A stretch of 36,781 bases of DNA from JBBDSV01 sp040904785 (GCA_040904785.1 JBBDSV010000052.1:1-36781), one strand, 5' to 3'; positions 1 to 8,163 are shown, numbered from the stretch's first letter. Translations and numbers: made by a program. Notes: a model not told the origin generated them from the sequence alone.

Positions 1-1
1 C

Positions 2-127
2 TACGAGTCCGTGTCGCCGTGGGGACGGTGGTGGAACAGTGCAGAATTCCGCGCATTCTGGGACGAATCTCAAAAGGCCGGAGCATGGTCGGGTATCCAG
101 ATTCCTGATGTGCCCGCGGCGCAGTGA
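2..127 (+). CDS. C-terminal fragment of an unknown protein (5' end outside window)
   Basis: An open frame runs from the left edge (first whole codon at base 2) to a TGA at 125-127, giving 41 residues of a C-terminus. The peptide is rich in Trp and other aromatic residues (it includes WGRWWNSAEFRAFW) and reads like real protein rather than a shadow frame. The family is not recognisable from so short a tail. It is on the same strand as the RDD-family gene that follows after a 243-base gap in which I see no other gene. Confidence is moderate to low because the start and most of the gene lie outside the window. Confidence 0.4.
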   Translation, partial: YESVSPWGRWWNSAEFRAFWDESQKAGAWSGIQIPDVPAAQ

Positions 128-370
128 CGTGCCCCTCCGATTGCGGGAACGATCCGTGTTCGCGCCATTGCGCAGACCTCGGAGCGATCGCCAGTCGAGG
201 CGGAAGGTCCTGCAAGAGCCCTACATTCTGGCCCTAACGCCGTGCATCGTGCTTGCCGATGCTTTCCAACGAAAGCGACCGCAACCGGGGAAATTCACGG
301 TGAAGAAACGCAACCATCTGACTCGCGTCGAGGATCTAGGGCGTGCGGCCAACGTCGACAAGGAAAAATC

Positions 371-892
371 ATGACACAGCCACCTGACGGTGTTCAACCA
401 CAGGCGCCATCAAGTACCGCACCGGGCGCGGATGTGATCGCACGATTCATCGCAAAGATCGTCGATGGGGTCGTGTTGTTCGTCATCATGTCCCTTGTCA
501 CGATGATCGTGCGGCCCATGCTGCCCGGACCACGCGGATTCTTCACGCCAGGGATCGGCCTCACGGGTCTCGGTATTGCCACAATCGTCCTGTCGGTCAT
601 TTCAGCAGCGATCTATGTCGCCTACCTGTCGCTGCTTGAGACGTCACGGGGCCAAACCATTGGCAAGATGGTGATGAAACTCCGGGTTGTCGGACCGGAC
701 GGCGGGAACCCAAGTATGCAAGCAGCCCTACGCCGCAACGCATGGGTGTTGCTCAGCATCATCCCGTGGTTCGGTGGACTCCTCCAAGTCGCGGTCGCTG
801 CCTACATCGGCTACACGATTTATGACAGCAGCGACAACGTTGGCTGGCACGACAACTTTGCCGGTGGAACGCGGGTCATCAAGATCGGCTGA
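371..892 (+). CDS. RDD family membrane protein
   Basis: A 173-residue protein with a short Pro/Ala-rich N-terminus and about three membrane segments (roughly residues 28-50, 70-95 and 130-155). The family name comes from a conserved Arg and two Asp residues: here an Arg-x6-Asp pattern sits in the first membrane segment, the GQTIGKMVMKLRVVGPDG stretch precedes the third, and the GWHDNFAGGTRVIK ending is typical. RDD proteins have no general assigned function; some are implicated in ion transport or sit beside secretion genes. The ATG at 371 is chosen because AAGGA lies at 360-364, six bases upstream; an upstream in-frame ATG at 242 would add an uncharacteristic basic leader. The following lipoprotein genes are on the same strand but 276 bases away. 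Confidence 0.85.
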   Translation: MTQPPDGVQPQAPSSTAPGADVIARFIAKIVDGVVLFVIMSLVTMIVRPMLPGPRGFFTPGIGLTGLGIATIVLSVISAAIYVAYLSLLETSRGQTIGKMVMKLRVVGPDGGNPSMQAALRRNAWVLLSIIPWFGGLLQVAVAAYIGYTIYDSSDNVGWHDNFAGGTRVIKIG

Positions 893-1088
893 CAACGTCG
901 GGCCTCATGGATGCGGGAACCGATAATCCATGGATGGCCCGTTCCCACATCTGTGTGGTCCGATCCGCAGAGATCCTCTCGCGACCGCGCCGGCGAACGA
1001 CAGCCGCACCTCGGAGTCGCGACGTGGCAAACGTCCCACCCGACACCAGTCCGTTGGTCCTGGCTTCGATCCACGGGCATTCGTAGTT

Positions 1089-1117
1089 TTGACGGAGATG
1101 ATTGGCGTGTGGATATT
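1089..1117 (+). promoter_or_regulatory. Sigma70-type promoter upstream of the lipoprotein pair
   Basis: TTGACG at 1089-1094 and GATATT at 1112-1117 are separated by exactly 17 bases, a good match to the housekeeping consensus. Transcription would begin near 1124, giving a leader of about 45 bases before the ATG at 1169. The rest of the 893-1168 gap shows nothing else. The match was made by eye and has not been scored. Confidence 0.5.
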
Positions 1118-1168
1118 CGGAAATCGCGCCCATTCCGACTGCCCGAAGCACCGACGGAAAGTGCCGAC

Positions 1169-1684
1169 ATGACAACGCAGATGAGCAGACGATCCTTCTC
1201 GCTACGCGCTGTAACCACGTTCTTCGCGCTCGTAGCGCTGACACTTACGACGGCTGCGTGCGCATCGGATACCTCAGACAGCGAGCAAGACGAGTCGCAG
1301 CCAGCAGACACGGCACCGGAAGAATCAGCCGCGACGGCGGGCAGTGAGGAACAGGACGCGTCGCCGACGACAGCGGATCGCCCCGACGGACTGCCGGACG
1401 AAATGCCGGTTCCCGACTATGCGTCATACGCGTTCTCCATCGAGCCACACATGTTCTTCCAGACCGATGTTCCTGTCGCCGAGCTCATCGAGGACATGGA
1501 ACGTCTGCTCGCGGAGACCGGTTGGGAGATTGTCGATCGCATCGAGAAGGTCGCATGGAGCGACGACGTGCTGTTTCGCGTAACTGGGCACGGTTTCGAC
1601 ATGGACGTTTACCTCGAGCCAACTGCGGGCAGCGAAACCGAGAGCCAGATCGTCTTCGGGCCGGGGGGTGGACTTGTCGGCTAG
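1169..1684 (+). CDS. Putative lipoprotein, Asp/Glu-rich linker and small C-terminal domain
   Basis: A 171-residue secreted protein. The N-terminus has Arg residues, a hydrophobic stretch and a lipobox-like LTTAAC ending, followed by an acidic Ser/Thr/Glu-rich linker (about residues 35-75) and a compact domain beginning with PDGLPDEMPVPD. I do not recognise a named family. The motif with Pro, Met and Pro-Asp recurs in the next gene, so the two may be distant paralogues. The ATG at 1169 follows a purine-rich GGAAAG at 1156-1161; a second Met four codons later is possible. It is preceded by a good promoter and followed after 48 bases by the second lipoprotein, suggesting a two-gene unit anchored outside the cytoplasmic membrane. 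Function is unknown. Confidence 0.7.
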   Translation: MTTQMSRRSFSLRAVTTFFALVALTLTTAACASDTSDSEQDESQPADTAPEESAATAGSEEQDASPTTADRPDGLPDEMPVPDYASYAFSIEPHMFFQTDVPVAELIEDMERLLAETGWEIVDRIEKVAWSDDVLFRVTGHGFDMDVYLEPTAGSETESQIVFGPGGGLVG

Positions 1685-1732
1685 CGACGAAGCGCCCGAG
1701 TGCAGGATACGTGCCAACCGAAGGATCTAATG

Positions 1733-2434
1733 ATGTCGAGCGACACTCGGCGGCGTTCGATCGCACGTCGCTTCGACGTGTTTGCGGTCATCGGGGCCGT
1801 GGCGCTCAGCGCCTGCAGCAGCGGGCAATCGACAGACGATGTCCTGTCAAGCGACACGGCTCCCGACATGAACGTCGAGTTGCCTGACGGCGGAGATCTC
1901 GACGAATCGATCGATCAGTTCGTTGAGGATCGCACGCCGGCCGAAGGTGCATCGGCACTGGCCACCGCCTGGACGTCGCTTGCAAACGAGTACGCGTCGG
2001 CGGAACGTGCAGCCGCCGCTGGGACAAGCGGCGTACCGGACGACCTCATCGAAACGACCGTGTTCTCCGCCATCGACCTGTTTCCGCCCGGGATGCCGCT
2101 GCCCGACCTGAGCTATATCGGATCGGTCGGCGTCAGCCCCACCGCATCGGGTTGCGTTGCCAACTTCCAAATCGATGTCGGAATGTATGAACTCGACGCG
2201 CACGGTATCCCTCGCCCATATGCGTTTTCGCGTGCGGTGACGCTGATGGAGACAGGATTCGCGGCGATGGGCGGGCAGGTCCTCGAAATGTCGGACATGT
2301 ATCCCGACGGTCACCCAGTCGATAGCGACGCTCAGGGCACGCAATACCTCGTCGACGCTGACAGTGAGCTCTGGCGCGTTTGGATTCATACGTATCGGAG
2401 CGCGGCAAGCGCCTTGTACTGCCCTGCGTCGTAA
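1733..2434 (+). CDS. Putative lipoprotein
   Basis: A 233-residue protein with a clear lipoprotein signal: basic RRRSIARR, a hydrophobic core and the lipobox LSAC with the Cys to be lipidated. An acidic linker and a low-complexity Ala-rich segment lead to a C-terminal domain that contains FPPGMPLPD and two further Cys residues (one near the very end), which might form a disulfide outside the cell. There are two adjacent ATG codons at 1730 and 1733; the second is chosen because AAGGA at 1721-1725 is seven bases from it and only four from the first. It lies 48 bases after the preceding lipoprotein gene and probably shares its transcript. No family is recognised. Confidence 0.7.
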   Translation: MSSDTRRRSIARRFDVFAVIGAVALSACSSGQSTDDVLSSDTAPDMNVELPDGGDLDESIDQFVEDRTPAEGASALATAWTSLANEYASAERAAAAGTSGVPDDLIETTVFSAIDLFPPGMPLPDLSYIGSVGVSPTASGCVANFQIDVGMYELDAHGIPRPYAFSRAVTLMETGFAAMGGQVLEMSDMYPDGHPVDSDAQGTQYLVDADSELWRVWIHTYRSAASALYCPAS

Positions 2435-2482
2435 GCCTCGCCGTGTCCGATCGGCGCGTCAGGAACGCGCCCGTTCGCGAAC

Positions 2483-2499
2483 GCTGCCGGCTTGGCAGC
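2483..2499. terminator. Weak hairpin between convergent genes
   Basis: GCTGCC at 2483-2488 and GGCAGC at 2494-2499 form a six-pair stem with a five-base loop in the 133-base gap between the second lipoprotein and the histidine phosphatase, which converge here. There is no T-run on either side, so terminator function is only a guess from its position. Confidence 0.25.
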
Positions 2500-2567
2500 A
2501 CGCGCCGGTGACTCGACGTGCGTATGCCGCAAGTCTGCCAGCGATACACGCCGACGCGGAGACGCCG

Positions 2568-3245
2568 TCAGTGCCCGACGGCTGGTGGCGCGCTTCGACC
2601 GGTTGTTCCACGGAGCCGCCGGGCGCTTCGGCGCAGGTCGGTCGGTAGGTGACCGTCGGAGTTCCAGGTGTCGAGCCACCGGAGTCCGTCGTCGAGACCG
2701 ATGATCGTCAGCGACGTGTTGCGCACCCCGCCGAGTGTGGGTTGCACCAGTCCGAGCAGGCCGTGGACGCCGTGCCAGATGGTGCCGCCGTGCGCGATGA
2801 CAACGGTCGCCTCACCATCAGGCGTCTCAGCAGCATGCCGCTCGAGGGCGGGCACGACCCGGGCAGCGAGCTGGGCGGCCGACTCTCCCCCGATCTCGGC
2901 GATGACATCCTCTCCGCCGCGCCACCGGTCCCACAGGTTGGGTTCGTCGGCCGCGATGTCATCGAGCAGCCGGCCTTCCCAGCGCCCGAACGAGCGTTCC
3001 CGCACCGCCGGATCTTCGGCGACGTCGACCCCGGCGATGCCGGCGACGGTCTCGGCGGTCTGTCGGGCGCGCAGCAGGTCGGAGGACACCAGGCGCATGC
3101 CGGCGAACCGCCGTGCAAGCTCGTCGGCGAGCGATTTGGCCTGGGCGTGACCCCGCTCCGACAGGCCCGCGCACGCCTGGCCCTGCACACGCTGCTCAGC
3201 GTTCCAGCGCGATTCGCCGTGGCGAACCAGGACAAGGCGCTTCAC
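2568..3245 (-). CDS. Histidine phosphatase family protein (phosphoglycerate mutase-like)
   Basis: A 225-residue member of the histidine phosphatase superfamily. The catalytic RHG motif is at residues 8-10 with His9 as the phospho-acceptor; LLRARQTA supplies the phosphate-pocket Arg near 59, Glu83 in RERSFG is the likely acid, and His152 in AHGGT is the second active-site His. The substrate cannot be told from sequence; cofactor-dependent mutase and general phosphatase activities both occur in the superfamily. A Pro/Arg-rich tail of about 25 residues follows the domain. The GTG start overlaps the rsfS stop as GTGA, and a phosphatase of this type often follows rsfS in actinobacteria, so this is probably the last gene of the nadD-rsfS unit. 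Confidence 0.85.
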   Translation of the reverse strand: MKRLVLVRHGESRWNAEQRVQGQACAGLSERGHAQAKSLADELARRFAGMRLVSSDLLRARQTAETVAGIAGVDVAEDPAVRERSFGRWEGRLLDDIAADEPNLWDRWRGGEDVIAEIGGESAAQLAARVVPALERHAAETPDGEATVVIAHGGTIWHGVHGLLGLVQPTLGGVRNTSLTIIGLDDGLRWLDTWNSDGHLPTDLRRSARRLRGTTGRSAPPAVGH

Positions 3246-3697
3246 GCCTGCTCCGCGTCGATCGCCGTCGGTGCCGGAGCGAACGTCACGTCGTGGCGCG
3301 GAACGTCGGCCCAGAGCCGTTCGAGTGCGTAGGTTGCGCGCATCTCTTCGGAGAACAGGTGGCAGACGAGGTCGCCGTAGTCGATCAGCATCCAGCCGGC
3401 CGCCGGCGACCCTTCGCGGCGGAGCGGCGTGCGCCCGTGTTCGCGCAGCCGCGCCTCGATGCGCTCACCGACAGCCTTGAGCTGCCGATCGGACTGCGCG
3501 GTCGCGAGCACGAAGACGTCGGCCAGCGCGAGCACATCGGCGACTTCGAGCAATACCAGATCGGTGGCTTTGACATCGTCGGCCGCCTCGGCGGCCTCGC
3601 GGGCGATCTGCATCGCCTCGTCGCTTGCGGGCACACGCACCTCGTTCGTTGCAGGGTCGGAAGTTGTCGCAGTGCCACGGTACGCGTGCAGCCGCAT
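3242..3697 (-). CDS. rsfS: Ribosome silencing factor RsfS
   Basis: A 151-residue RsfS (DUF143/Iojap family). Members bind ribosomal protein uL14 on the large subunit and block subunit joining, lowering translation in starvation. The core spans about residues 22-135 and shows the family signatures DLVLLEVADVLALADVFVLATAQSDRQ, broken here as two parts around the Ala-Asp pair, then GWMLIDYGDLVCHLF and the C-terminal YALERLW. The N-terminal 20 residues and C-terminal 15 are additions. The ATG at 3697 is chosen; a GTG two codons upstream (3703) is equally possible, as neither has a strong ribosome-binding site. It follows the small membrane protein gene by some 30 bases, and its stop overlaps the phosphatase start, consistent with one operon. 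Confidence 0.9.
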   Translation of the reverse strand: MRLHAYRGTATTSDPATNEVRVPASDEAMQIAREAAEAADDVKATDLVLLEVADVLALADVFVLATAQSDRQLKAVGERIEARLREHGRTPLRREGSPAAGWMLIDYGDLVCHLFSEEMRATYALERLWADVPRHDVTFAPAPTAIDAEQA

Positions 3698-3732
3698 TGT
3701 CACCAGCCGATCAGCCGGCGGACGGCGATCGG

Positions 3733-4047
3733 TCACCCGGCCAGCGGAAGCAGCGTGGTGCGCACGAACCATGCCAGCCCGGTCGGCAGCCATAGCAGGA
3801 TTGCGGCGAGTACGGCGGCGACGGCCACAACAATGGCGGTAGCGCCGAGCGCCCGTCGTCGCCGGGCACGCCGGGTGTTCGCCGATACCACCGGCGCGAT
3901 CCGGGATCGTGCGACACGCGGCGGGGTGTCGACCGGGATCGCTGCCGAGGGCGCCTCGCCGCGCCGACGGCGATGCCGCCAACGATCCCGTGTGCGTTGC
4001 TGGCGGCTCAGGTCGACGCGTGGCCAGTCGGCCGTCGGGTCAGCCAT
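3733..4047 (-). CDS. Small Arg-rich single-pass membrane protein of unknown function
   Basis: A 104-residue protein with a strongly basic N-terminal half (runs such as RWRHRRRRG and RRARRRR) followed by one hydrophobic segment at about residues 69-90 and a short tail. The topology suggests the basic part faces the cytoplasm, where it could contact nucleic acid or acidic lipids. No family is recognised. The ATG at 4047 overlaps the end of nadD by eight bases, so it is probably translationally coupled, and rsfS follows. In other actinobacteria a membrane or LytR-type gene can occupy the slot between nadD and rsfS; whether this is a shrunken relative cannot be judged here. Base composition and overlaps support a real gene. 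Confidence 0.65.
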   Translation of the reverse strand: MADPTADWPRVDLSRQQRTRDRWRHRRRRGEAPSAAIPVDTPPRVARSRIAPVVSANTRRARRRRALGATAIVVAVAAVLAAILLWLPTGLAWFVRTTLLPLAG

Positions 4048-4633
4048 CGGTTTGCGGACCGCTCGCCCCGCCGTACAGGTCGACGCGGCGAATGGCGTCG
4101 TCGACGGCGGGGGGCACCAGGTGCCGGGTCGCACGGCCAGTGCGGTAGCGGTCACGAAGCTCGGTCGACGAGATGCCGATCGCCGGCACGTCGAGCCGGT
4201 GGTCAACCGCGCCGTCGGGTGGCGGATCGTGGCCTTCGCGGGTCACGGCCACGAGTTCGACGGCGGCACGCAGGTCGTCGGCGCGATGCCACTGCCCCAA
4301 GTTTACAACGAGGTCGTCGCCGACGAGCAGCCACCAGGTCGTGCCCGGCTCCTCGGCGGCGAGCTCGTCGACGGTGTCTGCGGTGTAGGTGGTGCCGGCG
4401 CGCCGCGTCTCCCGGTCGTCGACGACCAGGCCGGGGGCGTTCGTGACGGCAAGCTGCGCCAACTCGACCCGCACCGACGCCGGCGTGTCGACGTCCTTCA
4501 TCCACGGTTGGCCGGCGACGAGCAGCCGCACCTCGTCGAGCTCGAGTTCCACACGCGCGCACTCGGCGACGACGAGGTGGCCGAGATGGGGCGGATCGAA
4601 CGTTCCGCCGAGGATGCCGACGTTGCGGACCAT
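4040..4633 (-). CDS. nadD: Nicotinate-nucleotide adenylyltransferase
   Basis: A 197-residue NadD, which joins ATP and nicotinic acid mononucleotide to make deamido-NAD in the cytoplasm, a step of NAD synthesis. The nucleotidyltransferase signature GGTFDPPHLGH is at residues 9-19, with the two His residues that bind ATP, and the second signature ISSTELR sits near residue 155. Length and layout are normal for the family. The ATG at 4633 begins 11 bases after the VWA gene ends. The nadD stop lies inside the start of the small membrane protein gene, and rsfS follows, matching the common nadD-rsfS pairing in bacteria. Confidence 0.95.
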   Translation of the reverse strand: MVRNVGILGGTFDPPHLGHLVVAECARVELELDEVRLLVAGQPWMKDVDTPASVRVELAQLAVTNAPGLVVDDRETRRAGTTYTADTVDELAAEEPGTTWWLLVGDDLVVNLGQWHRADDLRAAVELVAVTREGHDPPPDGAVDHRLDVPAIGISSTELRDRYRTGRATRHLVPPAVDDAIRRVDLYGGASGPQTDG

Positions 4634-4644
4634 GGATTGCCAGC

Positions 4645-5985
4645 CTATCGACGGCCGTCTGCGGGACCCAGGACACGGGTGACGAAGTCGGCGAGCTGAC
4701 GCAGATTGCGCACCTCGACCATCGCGTCGACGTGGCGGGCGTAGACGTCGGCGACCGAATCGCCGGTGTTCCAGTGCGCGCGCGGCTCGGGGTTGAGCCA
4801 GTAGACGTGACTGACCTGGCGGCGCAGTTCGGCGAGCACGTGCGCACGGGGCGGATGATGGTTCGTTCGCGCGTCACCGAGGACGAGCACGGTGGCACGC
4901 GCCGGCAGTTCGCCGTCGACACGCGTGTGGAAGTCGGCGAGTGCGGCGCCATAGTCGGAGTGGCCGGCACCGGCGACGACGCGGGCCTCGCGAATAACCC
5001 GGTCGACCGCTGCGGCGACGTCGACGGTGTCGAGCGCCTCGGTGATCTCGTCGACGGTGTCGATGAACGCGAACGACCGCACACGGGCGTGTTCGCCCTG
5101 CAACGCGTGCAGGAACAGCAGCGTGAATCGGGCGAACGCGGCCACCGAGCCGGACACGTCGGCGAGCACGACGAGGTCGGGGCGGTGGGGACGCCGACGG
5201 CGGAACACCGGCGTGAACGGCACTCCCCCGGTTGCCAGCGACCGCCGCACCGTGCGACGGATGTCGAGCCGGCCCTGGCGGGCACGTTGGCGGCGGACCG
5301 CGAGTCGACGCGCCAGCCGTTGCACCAGCACGGCGATCTCGGCCCGCAGCGCGTCCTGCTCGCCGGGGTCGAGCCGCAGCAGGTCACGTTCGACCAGTGG
5401 TTCGGCGACGAGCCGTTCGGCGACCGCGTCGCGGCCGTGGGCTTCGGCATTGCGACGGCGGATGGCCTGGTCGACCGCCCGGCGGAACGCCACCAGATGC
5501 GGCGTGTCAAGCGTGTCGTCGCTGCGCTGGCCGAGCTCGGCCGCCAGCGTGTCGACCGCCCGCGCCGCCCGGTAGTGGTAGTAGGCCGGCGTTCCGTCCT
5601 GGGCGGGAATCTGACCGAACCGTTCGGCGGTTTCGTCGGCGAGCTGCTGCAAGGCGTGGTCGTCGTCGGCGTCGAGGGCTTCGGCAAGCCGGTCGCTGAA
5701 GGTCGCCTCGTCGCTGTCTGCACGCGTGACACCGGGCGGGAACCACAGCGCGAACAGGTCGTCGAACACCGCCTGGTAGGACGGCCCGGACACGAGCACG
5801 GCGGCCAGTGCGGCACGCAGCTGTCGGCGGTCGGCCAGGTCGACGGCCTTGAGCGCCGCGACGGCGTCGATCGTCGTCGCGGGACCGACCGGCGCTCCGG
5901 CACGGCGCAGTGCGGTGACCAGGCCGAGCAGCCGTGCGATGACGTCGTCGAGGCCTTCGCCGTGCGCGTCCTCCGCAGGCGTCAT
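4645..5985 (-). CDS. VWA domain protein, CoxE-like
   Basis: A 446-residue CoxE-type protein with a helical N-terminal region (about 1-250) and a von Willebrand A domain from about 268 onward. The metal-binding MIDAS signature is present as Asp276-Ser278-Ser280 in LADVSGS. Such proteins act with MoxR-type AAA+ ATPases as chaperone-like machines that insert metal cofactors or remodel partner proteins; CoxE works with CoxD on carbon monoxide dehydrogenase, but no CO dehydrogenase gene is seen here. The ATG at 5985 is preceded by AGGG at a good distance. The gene sits eight bases after the beta-propeller gene, two genes after the MoxR ATPase, and directly before nadD, so the three form an apparent module. 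Confidence 0.85.
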   Translation of the reverse strand: MTPAEDAHGEGLDDVIARLLGLVTALRRAGAPVGPATTIDAVAALKAVDLADRRQLRAALAAVLVSGPSYQAVFDDLFALWFPPGVTRADSDEATFSDRLAEALDADDDHALQQLADETAERFGQIPAQDGTPAYYHYRAARAVDTLAAELGQRSDDTLDTPHLVAFRRAVDQAIRRRNAEAHGRDAVAERLVAEPLVERDLLRLDPGEQDALRAEIAVLVQRLARRLAVRRQRARQGRLDIRRTVRRSLATGGVPFTPVFRRRRPHRPDLVVLADVSGSVAAFARFTLLFLHALQGEHARVRSFAFIDTVDEITEALDTVDVAAAVDRVIREARVVAGAGHSDYGAALADFHTRVDGELPARATVLVLGDARTNHHPPRAHVLAELRRQVSHVYWLNPEPRAHWNTGDSVADVYARHVDAMVEVRNLRQLADFVTRVLGPADGRR

Positions 5986-5993
5986 GGTCGCCC

Positions 5994-7265
5994 TCAGCTG
6001 CGTCGGTAGACCGCGACGACGGGTCCGCGGTCGGTTTCCACAGCGACGGCGGCACGCGCGGGCGTGATAGCGACGTCGAGCAGCGCGTGCCGTGTCGTGG
6101 TCAGCGTGCCGTCGGCGGCGAGCAGACCCCGATCGGTCGCAGCGATCCACGTCGCACCGTCGGCGCGAAACACGGCGGTCGATGCCCCCGGCACGCGGAC
6201 ATCGGTGCGCATGTCACCCGAGGCATCGACGGTGACGATGTCGAGCGCGTCATCGCGGCTGACGGCGAACACCACGCCCTCGCCGGTCACATGCACGTCC
6301 TGCAGGTCGCCCTCGACGACGTGGCGCCACACGAGCTGGCCGTCGGAGGCGTCGAGGGCGATCAGCGTCGCCGGTGCCCGCCCGTCGGTGTCGGCCCGGA
6401 CGTCGAGCACGACCAGCCCGCCGTCGAGGGCACGGACGTCGATGCGCTGGGTGTCGTCGATGCCGACGGCGGCGACATCGACAGTCCACCGTTCGCTCCC
6501 GGTCAGCCGGTCGAACGCGGCGAGTGCTGGCGATGCCTCGCCGGGTGCGCTGCGACGTGCGACGACGACGAGGTCGTCGCCGATGAACGCCGACAACCGT
6601 TCGGCGAGCACCCCCGGGGGCGCCATCGGCACCGTGATCGGCGCCTCCCAGACAACCCCGGCAGCGGCACGCAACTCGAGCATCGGCTCGGCGGCATCCT
6701 CCTCGATGCGGGCAAGGAGCAGCTCGCCGTCGCGGGCATCGAGATGAAACGCCAGCGGCGAGCCGACGACGGCGGTGTCGACGCAGGCGAGCGGGGTCAA
6801 CGTCGTCGGCAGTGCGCGCAACGCGTCGACCTGTCCCGACACCACGTTGGTCAGGGCCAGCGCGAACACGGTGTCACCCGAACCGACGACCGCCGAGGTG
6901 TCACCAAATGCGACCGCACGCACCCCGGCGTCGTCGACGACCGCGGTGGTCGCACCGCGCACCACGATCGCCTCGCCCCCGGTCGCCAGGCCCGTCACAT
7001 CGGCCATCTCGACCACCGTCTCGCGCGCACCCCACACGTGGCGGAACACCGCGAGGTCGTCGACGAGATCGACGCCGGCGTCGTCGGCGTCGTCGGCCAA
7101 CACGGCCGCGTCACGCGGCTGTGGATCGAGCACGTCGCACGCCGAGGTGGCGAACACCGAGGCGCTGACCGCGCCGATGGCGACGAAGGCGACGGTGGCC
7201 ACCGCGGCGATGACGAGAACACGACGGTCGGCGGCCAGGGTCTCCTCGTGCCCGTCGCCGCTCAC
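5994..7265 (-). CDS. Membrane-anchored PQQ-like beta-propeller protein
   Basis: A 423-residue protein with one N-terminal membrane segment (about residues 15-40) followed by repeats of the PQQ-enzyme beta-propeller type, for example LIALDASDGQLVWRHV and AAFDRLTGSERWTVDV, in which a Gly-x-x-x-Trp pattern ends each blade. The propeller should lie outside the cytoplasmic membrane. No PQQ-binding or dehydrogenase residues can be assigned, so it is more likely a scaffold or sensor than an enzyme. It starts at a GTG that overlaps the MoxR stop as GTGA and ends eight bases before the VWA gene, which places it in the middle of the MoxR-VWA pair. BamB-like folds are an alternative description. Confidence 0.75.
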   Translation of the reverse strand: MSGDGHEETLAADRRVLVIAAVATVAFVAIGAVSASVFATSACDVLDPQPRDAAVLADDADDAGVDLVDDLAVFRHVWGARETVVEMADVTGLATGGEAIVVRGATTAVVDDAGVRAVAFGDTSAVVGSGDTVFALALTNVVSGQVDALRALPTTLTPLACVDTAVVGSPLAFHLDARDGELLLARIEEDAAEPMLELRAAAGVVWEAPITVPMAPPGVLAERLSAFIGDDLVVVARRSAPGEASPALAAFDRLTGSERWTVDVAAVGIDDTQRIDVRALDGGLVVLDVRADTDGRAPATLIALDASDGQLVWRHVVEGDLQDVHVTGEGVVFAVSRDDALDIVTVDASGDMRTDVRVPGASTAVFRADGATWIAATDRGLLAADGTLTTTRHALLDVAITPARAAVAVETDRGPVVAVYRRS

Positions 7266-8158
7266 GGCGCCGTCTTGCGCGCCGGGGCGATCGCCTCGAG
7301 CTGCCCGGTCACGGTCGCCGCGTCACGTTCCAACTTGACGAGCACACCCAGGGTCGCCGCCAGCGTGTCGGCGTCGACGTGATCGGCGGCGAGCGCCACC
7401 AGGGTGCGCGCCCAGTCGATCGTCTCGGCGATCGACGGCGGCTTGCGCAGATCGAGTCCGCGCAGGTTGGCCACGGTGCGCACGATCTGCTCGGCGAGTT
7501 CCACCGGCGCTTCGGGCACGTGCGACAGCACGATCTCGCGTTCGCGGGCCCGATCGGGATAGTCGAGGTGCAGGTAGAGGCAGCGGCGGCGCAGCGCCTC
7601 CGACAGCTCGCGTGTCCGGTTCGAGGTGAGCACGACGAACGGCGGCACGGTGGCGGTCACGGTGCCGAGCTCGGGGATGGTCACCTGGAAATCGGCGAGG
7701 ATCTCGAGCAGCAACGCTTCGAATTCGACGTCGACCTTGTCGATCTCGTCGATCAGCAGCACCGCACCGTCGGCGTGGCGCAGCGCCCGCAGCAGCGGCC
7801 GTTCGAGCAGGTAGTCCTCGCTGAACAGGTCGCCTTCGAGGTCGTCCCAGCTGCTCGGCCCTTCGGCCTGGCGTGCGTGCGTGATGCGCAACAGCTGCCG
7901 GGCGTAGTCCCACTCGTAGAGCGCCTTGGCTTCGTCGAGCCCCTCGTAGCAGGACAGTCGCACGATCTCGGCACCGCGGGCCGTGGCCACGGCACGGGCC
8001 AGTTCGGTCTTGCCGACCCCGGCGGGGCCTTCGACGAGGACCGGCTTCGCCAGGTGGTCGGCGAGATACACGACGGTGTCGATCGTCGCGTCGGTGAGGT
8101 ATCCGGTCGCGGCCAGTCGTTCACCGGCCGCAGCGGGACTCGCGAACCGGTCTGCCAC
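7262..8158 (-). CDS. MoxR-family AAA+ ATPase
   Basis: A 298-residue MoxR-type ATPase. Walker A is GPAGVGKT at residues 44-51, Walker B is LLIDE at 134-138, and TSNRTRELSEALRRRC carries the sensor 1 Asn and the arginine-finger region typical of the family. MoxR ATPases form rings that, with VWA partners, help assemble or activate protein complexes. The start is set at GTG 8158 because an ideal AGGAGG occupies 8164-8169, five bases upstream; a GTG at 8162-8164 would overlap that site. The downstream propeller gene overlaps by four bases. This is the first gene of the run that continues through the VWA protein, nadD and rsfS. Confidence 0.9.
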   Translation of the reverse strand: MADRFASPAAAGERLAATGYLTDATIDTVVYLADHLAKPVLVEGPAGVGKTELARAVATARGAEIVRLSCYEGLDEAKALYEWDYARQLLRITHARQAEGPSSWDDLEGDLFSEDYLLERPLLRALRHADGAVLLIDEIDKVDVEFEALLLEILADFQVTIPELGTVTATVPPFVVLTSNRTRELSEALRRRCLYLHLDYPDRAREREIVLSHVPEAPVELAEQIVRTVANLRGLDLRKPPSIAETIDWARTLVALAADHVDADTLAATLGVLVKLERDAATVTGQLEAIAPARKTAP

Positions 8159-8163
8159 GGCCA

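Noticed and set aside
39..374. Open frame of 111 codons before the RDD gene
   Set aside because: Arg/Pro-rich, overlaps both the fragment ending at 127 and the RDD start, with no ribosome-binding site or motif.
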